A DNA stretch of 17,241 nucleotides. It comes from G963674665 sp964609625. GTDB lineage: Bacteria > Desulfobacterota > Desulfovibrionia > Desulfovibrionales > Desulfovibrionaceae. A model generated the notes under the pieces. The model was not told the origin of the DNA and searched no databases. It saw only the letters and a list, made by a program, of their open reading frames with translations. Location of the stretch: NCBI GenBank assembly GCA_964609625.1, contig CAZSRS010000062.1, positions 1-17,241 of the forward strand, written 5' to 3'. Shown here piece by piece: positions 13,729 to 17,241 of the stretch. A program made the position numbers and the translations under genes. The first letter of the stretch is position 1; every line of letters begins with the position of its first letter.

Positions 13729-15804
13729 TCAGGCAGTGTTTCCCGCATGGGCCATGGAGAACTCGATCAGCCTGGGAATGTCGAGGATCAACGAAATGGT
13801 CCCGTCACCATTGATGGTGGTGCCCGAAAGGAAAGCCACACTCTTGTACACTGCATCCAGGCTTTTAATGACCGCCTGTTGGCGGCCGATGATGCGGTCC
13901 ACGGCCAAGCCGATCTCAACGCCGTCCACCTCGGCTATGACCACTCGCTCGTATGCGGGGCGTGTCCCCCTGACCCTGAACAGCCGCCGCAGGCTGACAC
14001 ACGGGATTGCCTGCCCCATGCGTTCTATGATGTCGACGGACTTGTCGTTTTCGTGGGTTTCACGCTCCTGAAAACCCCGCAACGCCGTCAGGGGAACGAT
14101 GTATAATCCCTTTCCAATCTCGACGCAGAATCCGTCGATAATGGCCAGCGTGAGGGGGAGGCGGATTGTCAGGGTCGTCCCCCGCCCCGGCTCGCTGTCT
14201 ATCTCCACGGTCCCACGCAGGGCGTCAATGGAGCGTTTGACCACGTCCATGCCGACGCCACGCCCCGACAAGTCGGAAATCTCCTTGGCCGTGGTAAACC
14301 CGGGCTCGAAAACGAGGTTCATCAAATCCCTGCGGTCGGGCTCGGTGTCACCGGTGATGAGCCCCGAGTCCTGGGCCTTTTTCCGGATTTTATCGGAATC
14401 CAGGCCCTGTCCGTCATCCATGACGCGGATGACCACCTCGCCGCCGACGTGTCCTGCCCAGAGACGGACAGTCCCCTGTGCAGTCTTGCCGGCACGGATG
14501 CGTACGTCCGGTGCTTCGAGGCCGTGGTCCAGGCTGTTGCGCAGGATATGCACGAGAGGGTCCTTGAGACGGTCTATGACGGTCTTGTCCAGTTCGGTTT
14601 CTCCACCATCGGTCACGAAATCGACGTCCTTGCCAAGATTGCAGGCCAGGTCGCGGACAAGGCGGCGCAAGCTACCGTATATCGTACCGATGGGCAGCAT
14701 GCGCAGGCCCAGGGTGTTGTCGCGCATCTCGTCCGTGAGGCGTTCCAGGTCTTCGGCGATCTGCGCCAGGGAACCCTGATCCAGGGAGTGTTGCACTGCC
14801 TGGCTCAATCTGGATTGGAGTATCACCATCTCCCCAACCATGTTCACCAACCTGTCCAGGCGCGAAGAGTCCACCCGGATGCTGGAATCGGCGGCGAAGG
14901 GAGCGATGGATTTCGTTTTGCCCTGCTTGCGTAAGGTCAACTTGGCGGCCAGGAAGCTTCGCATAAGCCTGGGGATTTCTTCAGTGTGGGTGGCATGGGA
15001 TTTGGCGATCTCGACCAGGTGCTCCAGATCCCCTTCGCGAGGGGTGCCGTCACCGATTATTTCCACGATCACGGATTCCCCGTCATCAACGAAGACGAAC
15101 ACATCATGTATCGCGTCGAGGCCTTTCCGGGTGCTCAGGACGACATCCCAGAAACCGTGCGGGCTCTCGGTGTCGTGCTCGGAGAGTTCGTCGGCGGGAG
15201 CCGCATGGTAGACAAAGGCGTGGGGACCCAATTCGGACACCTCGCGCATGAGGTTCAGGGGATCGCAACCGGTACGAAACGTGTCAAGAGCGGGAGTGTA
15301 CCGAATCCAGAAGGTTGCCGAGGCCGAGGCATTGTTTCCGTTTTCGGTGTCGTGCGTCTCCGGGATGTACTCATTCGCTGCCTGACGGTCGCCCTGAACC
15401 GGGCGGGACTGGTCGGTGCTGGCGGAGGGCTCGACAACCGCCGCGATCTTGGCGAGCAACGCGTCGGACTCCGTGGGCAAGGTATCCGCGTCACGGCCCG
15501 AGAGCAGCAGATGCTGCAGGTGATCCTTGGCCAGGAGGGAGAGACTCAAGAGATCCGACGAAAGAGGTTGACTGCCCGAACGAATTTTGTCGAACGCTGT
15601 TTCCAGGCTGTGGGTGAAGCGGGCGACCTCCGAGAAACCGAACATGGCCCCCGATCCCTTGATGGTATGCAGGGCGCGGAATGCACGGTCGATGGTATCG
15701 TGATTGCCTGGATCGACTTCCAGTTCGAGAAGGGCCTCCTCCAGTTCGCCGAGGAGTTCACGAGCCTCTTCCATGAATGTCTGGACAGGAGTTGGCGCGG
15801 TCAT
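13729..15804 (-). CDS. cheA: Chemotaxis histidine kinase CheA
   Basis: A 691-aa soluble sensor kinase that couples chemoreceptors to response regulators. The HPt domain is at 1-110 with the phospho-accepting His in ALHTIKGSGAMFGF (H46). A middle region of about 163-290 begins FWIRYTPALDTFRTGCDPLNLMREV and resembles the regulator-binding part of some CheA subfamilies. The dimerisation helices (about 310-375) precede the ATPase with N box HILRNSLDHGLE (419-430), G1 DDGQGL (463-468) and G2 GRGVGMDVV (514-522). The CheW-like domain ends the protein (about 550-690). An AGGGAG lies six bases before the ATG, and the start is 9 bp after the STAS gene stop. It is the last gene of the cheW-STAS-cheA operon; no cheY, cheB or cheR is in the window. 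Confidence 0.97.
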   Translation of the reverse strand: MTAPTPVQTFMEEARELLGELEEALLELEVDPGNHDTIDRAFRALHTIKGSGAMFGFSEVARFTHSLETAFDKIRSGSQPLSSDLLSLSLLAKDHLQHLLLSGRDADTLPTESDALLAKIAAVVEPSASTDQSRPVQGDRQAANEYIPETHDTENGNNASASATFWIRYTPALDTFRTGCDPLNLMREVSELGPHAFVYHAAPADELSEHDTESPHGFWDVVLSTRKGLDAIHDVFVFVDDGESVIVEIIGDGTPREGDLEHLVEIAKSHATHTEEIPRLMRSFLAAKLTLRKQGKTKSIAPFAADSSIRVDSSRLDRLVNMVGEMVILQSRLSQAVQHSLDQGSLAQIAEDLERLTDEMRDNTLGLRMLPIGTIYGSLRRLVRDLACNLGKDVDFVTDGGETELDKTVIDRLKDPLVHILRNSLDHGLEAPDVRIRAGKTAQGTVRLWAGHVGGEVVIRVMDDGQGLDSDKIRKKAQDSGLITGDTEPDRRDLMNLVFEPGFTTAKEISDLSGRGVGMDVVKRSIDALRGTVEIDSEPGRGTTLTIRLPLTLAIIDGFCVEIGKGLYIVPLTALRGFQERETHENDKSVDIIERMGQAIPCVSLRRLFRVRGTRPAYERVVIAEVDGVEIGLAVDRIIGRQQAVIKSLDAVYKSVAFLSGTTINGDGTISLILDIPRLIEFSMAHAGNTA

Positions 15805-15813
15805 GCTGTCTCC

Positions 15814-16116
15814 CTAGGCTGAATTGCCGCGGGTTGTCGCGGGAGAGGGCTTGGTGCACAACCCGGTAAAGCCTGACCATGCGGCAGCGAACGAATGTGC
15901 CTCGGGCAAGTCGGGAAGCAGGATCAATCCGAGGTCGTGCTTTGCAAAAGAGCGTTGCACGGTGTGCAGCAGCTCGAAAAAGGACAGATCAACCTTTGTG
16001 ATGTCGCAGAAGCTTACCTCGATGGATTGTCTGTTTTTCAAACATGTGAGGAATGCTTGTTTTGTTTCATGCATGGACGAGACAGTATGTTTGCCTTCGA
16101 GCGTTATGCGTATCAT
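15814..16116 (-). CDS. Small STAS-domain protein
   Basis: A 100-aa protein that resembles a single STAS (anti-sigma factor antagonist-like) domain: beta strand MIRITLEGKHTV, helix SMHETKQAFLTCL, strand IEVSFCDI, then VDLSFFELLHTV at the usual switch position (VDxS, S45) and LGLILLPDLP. A short Ser/Thr-rich tail ends it. I prefer the ATG at 16116, which has AGAGGA seven bases upstream, over the ATG at 16140 with no ribosome site. STAS proteins encoded with CheA and CheW are known in bacterial chemosensory clusters, where they may act as phosphorylated or partner-switching adaptors; the role here is inferred from position between cheW and cheA. Confidence 0.83.
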   Translation of the reverse strand: MIRITLEGKHTVSSMHETKQAFLTCLKNRQSIEVSFCDITKVDLSFFELLHTVQRSFAKHDLGLILLPDLPEAHSFAAAWSGFTGLCTKPSPATTRGNSA

Positions 16117-16158
16117 CGTACAATCCTCTTCGCTCTGCATGTGCAGGCGCTGTCTGGT

Positions 16159-16677
16159 TCAGAGCGTAACGACAGCATGCTGCTCTTCGGTTTGCAGTTC
16201 ATGATTGTCGATATGCACGACATCATCGGTGGTGAAAACCTTCGCCACATCAAGGACAAGCAGAAAGTGCTCCTGCAGGCGGCAGACACCCTTGATCACT
16301 TCCATTGTGACTCCTGTTCCCACACGTGGCGGGGGAGTGATCCTGCTGGACTCGATTTCCAGGACTTCCTTGACGGAGTCCGCAATAGCCCCGATGGCGG
16401 CGTTTCTCTCGCCACGATTGACCTCGAGAATGACGATTCTGGTGTTCAGTGTGCGTTCGGCCGCCGGCATGCCGAATTTGAGACGCAAGTCGACGACGGG
16501 AACCGCACTGCCCCGGACATTGACGACCCCGCACATGTAGTCTGGAGTGTGCGGGATACTGGTGATGTCGGTCATGTCCAGTATCTCACGTACAGAAGCG
16601 ATGTCCAAGGCGAAATGAACATTGTCGAGGCACAATGTCAGGTATTGTTCCGTACCATCGTTCTTGTTCTCAAGCAC
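16159..16677 (-). CDS. cheW: Chemotaxis coupling protein CheW
   Basis: A 172-aa scaffold protein linking receptors and CheA. CheW features are in order: QYLTLCLDNVHFALDIASVREIL (11-33), VVNVRGSAVPVVDLRLKFG (51-69), TRIVILEVN, then AIGAIADSVKEVLEI and the C-terminal HFLLVLDVAKVF. The start codon is GTG (16675-16677), with GGAGG eight bases upstream. It is the first gene visible in the che operon, 42 bp before the STAS gene. The next gene upstream, on the other strand, is an IS66-type transposase, so any native upstream che genes or promoter may have been displaced. Confidence 0.94.
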   Translation of the reverse strand: MLENKNDGTEQYLTLCLDNVHFALDIASVREILDMTDITSIPHTPDYMCGVVNVRGSAVPVVDLRLKFGMPAAERTLNTRIVILEVNRGERNAAIGAIADSVKEVLEIESSRITPPPRVGTGVTMEVIKGVCRLQEHFLLVLDVAKVFTTDDVVHIDNHELQTEEQHAVVTL

Positions 16678-16724
16678 GTGATCGTCCTCCGGATTTCGTG
16701 CGGTGCCGCCATTGCAGTAAGTGC

Positions 16725-16779
16725 ATGAGCGGCACAGCTGTGTTCTCGCTCATCATGTGCATGGAAGAACATGTTCCAT
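16725..16779. promoter_or_regulatory. Nested palindromes upstream of the transposase and cheW
   Basis: ATGAGCG (16725-16731) and CGCTCAT (16747-16753) flank the perfect palindrome CACAGCTGTG (16733-16742). Next to it ATGGAA (16761-16766) and TTCCAT (16774-16779) flank a segment containing the palindrome GAACATGTTC. These may be part of the insertion sequence end, where transposase binds, or operators of the divergent genes. I cannot decide between these. Confidence 0.5.
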
Positions 16780-16829
16780 GCAGTATTCATCTGTTGTACG
16801 CGCTCACGGGTCTAGACTTTCTCTTGAAA

Positions 16830-17241
16830 ATGCCTATTGCTAACCGTATGGAACCAGAAGATCTTGAAACTTTTCCTCTCTCGAGAGAGACTCTCGAAAA
16901 AGCGCCTGTGACTATTCTGGTCTCCATTATTCTGTTGCAGGCTGAGCAGATCAGGCTTCTCAAGGAGCTGACCGCGAAACAGCAAACCCGCATCGAGCAG
17001 CTCGAAGCCAGACTCAATCTGGACTCCACCAACTCCAACAAGCCGCCCTCCAGTGACAGCCCCTTCAAGGAAAAAGCCGCCGACAAGCCCAAGGCCAAGG
17101 GCAAGTCCAAACGTCGGCGCAAGGGCCACCGTCAACAATGCATGCGCCCCACCGAGGTCCTGGAGCTTTTCCCCGCACCTTGCGCCTGCGCCTGCGGCTG
17201 CGGCCGGACGCTTGAGCCCGAGCCCTACTACATCCATCAGT
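16830..17241 (+). CDS. IS66-family transposase (TnpC type), 5' part, runs off the window
   Basis: The frame is open to the right edge, giving about 137 residues. The N-terminal part has a leucine-zipper-like coiled coil (LLKELTAKQQTRIEQLEARL). It is followed by the IS66 signature NLDSTNSNKPPSSDSPFK, a basic stretch with KGKSKRRRKGHRQQ, and a cysteine-rich zinc-finger-like segment (CACACGCG). The DDE catalytic domain would lie beyond the window. Neither the ATG at 16830 nor that at 16848 has a clear ribosome site. The same frame is open back to an ATG at 16761, so the start is uncertain. No tnpA or tnpB is seen upstream, fitting the single-transposase subgroup of IS66. Confidence 0.86.
   Translation, partial: MPIANRMEPEDLETFPLSRETLEKAPVTILVSIILLQAEQIRLLKELTAKQQTRIEQLEARLNLDSTNSNKPPSSDSPFKEKAADKPKAKGKSKRRRKGHRQQCMRPTEVLELFPAPCACACGCGRTLEPEPYYIHQ

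Larger units (their letters stand above)
16717..17241 (+). mobile_element. IS66-family insertion sequence, left part
   Basis: The transposase fragment identifies the element; the right end is outside the window. A possible left end is GTAAGTGCATGAGCGGCAC starting at 16717, because IS66-group ends often start GTAA. This boundary is a weak guess, and no target duplication can be tested without the other end. If right, the element begins only 40 bp upstream of the cheW start codon. Confidence 0.55.

Noticed and set aside
16159..16728. Long + strand frame opposite cheW
   Set aside because: Shadow of cheW; the reverse strand has the CheW signature and a good ribosome site before the GTG.

Overview
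The window suggests a GC-rich, anaerobic proteobacterium. A Desulfovibrio-like sulfate reducer is my best guess, from the ferredoxin-dependent indolepyruvate oxidoreductase next to a NifA-type regulator, the proA-nadD pair and a CheA/CheW/STAS operon. The genus is an inference; no rRNA or other marker is present.

Positions 1-5015 hold a complete-looking type II-C CRISPR-Cas9 system. The array (six full repeats plus one degenerate repeat, six 30-nt spacers) lies at the left edge and is read on the + strand. cas9 (1055 aa), cas1 and cas2 are on the - strand, with overlapping ends, and run toward the array. Behind cas9, on the + strand, is a tracrRNA gene with its own promoter, a near full-length anti-repeat and an intrinsic terminator. 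Each CRISPR repeat carries a full sigma70-like promoter (TTGACC, 16 nt, TACAAT with an extended -10 TG), so each crRNA can be started from the repeat before it. The tracrRNA anti-repeat looks like an inverted, diverged repeat in which a 6-nt insertion splits that -35 box and supplies the bulge of the guide duplex.

Positions 5016-12444 are chromosomal metabolism. nadD and proA are on the - strand. nadD contains an in-frame 12-bp minisatellite, and the gap between the two genes holds 11-bp tandem repeats. Divergent from proA are a membrane-anchored TPR protein, iorA and iorB (indolepyruvate:ferredoxin oxidoreductase, ATGA overlap) and a GAF/AAA+/Fis sigma54-dependent activator that may control the ior genes.

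A 355-bp gap with a perfect 10-bp inverted repeat and flanking direct repeats precedes aguB (N-carbamoylputrescine amidase). aguB converges on a - strand chemotaxis operon, cheW-STAS-cheA. Directly upstream of cheW, reading away from it, is the 5' part of an IS66-family transposase gene that runs off the right edge. The insertion may have separated cheW from its native promoter or from upstream che genes.

The strongest candidate for a system of interest is the compact II-C Cas9 with its self-promoting repeats and repeat-derived tracrRNA locus. The family is known; this particular locus may be uncharacterised.
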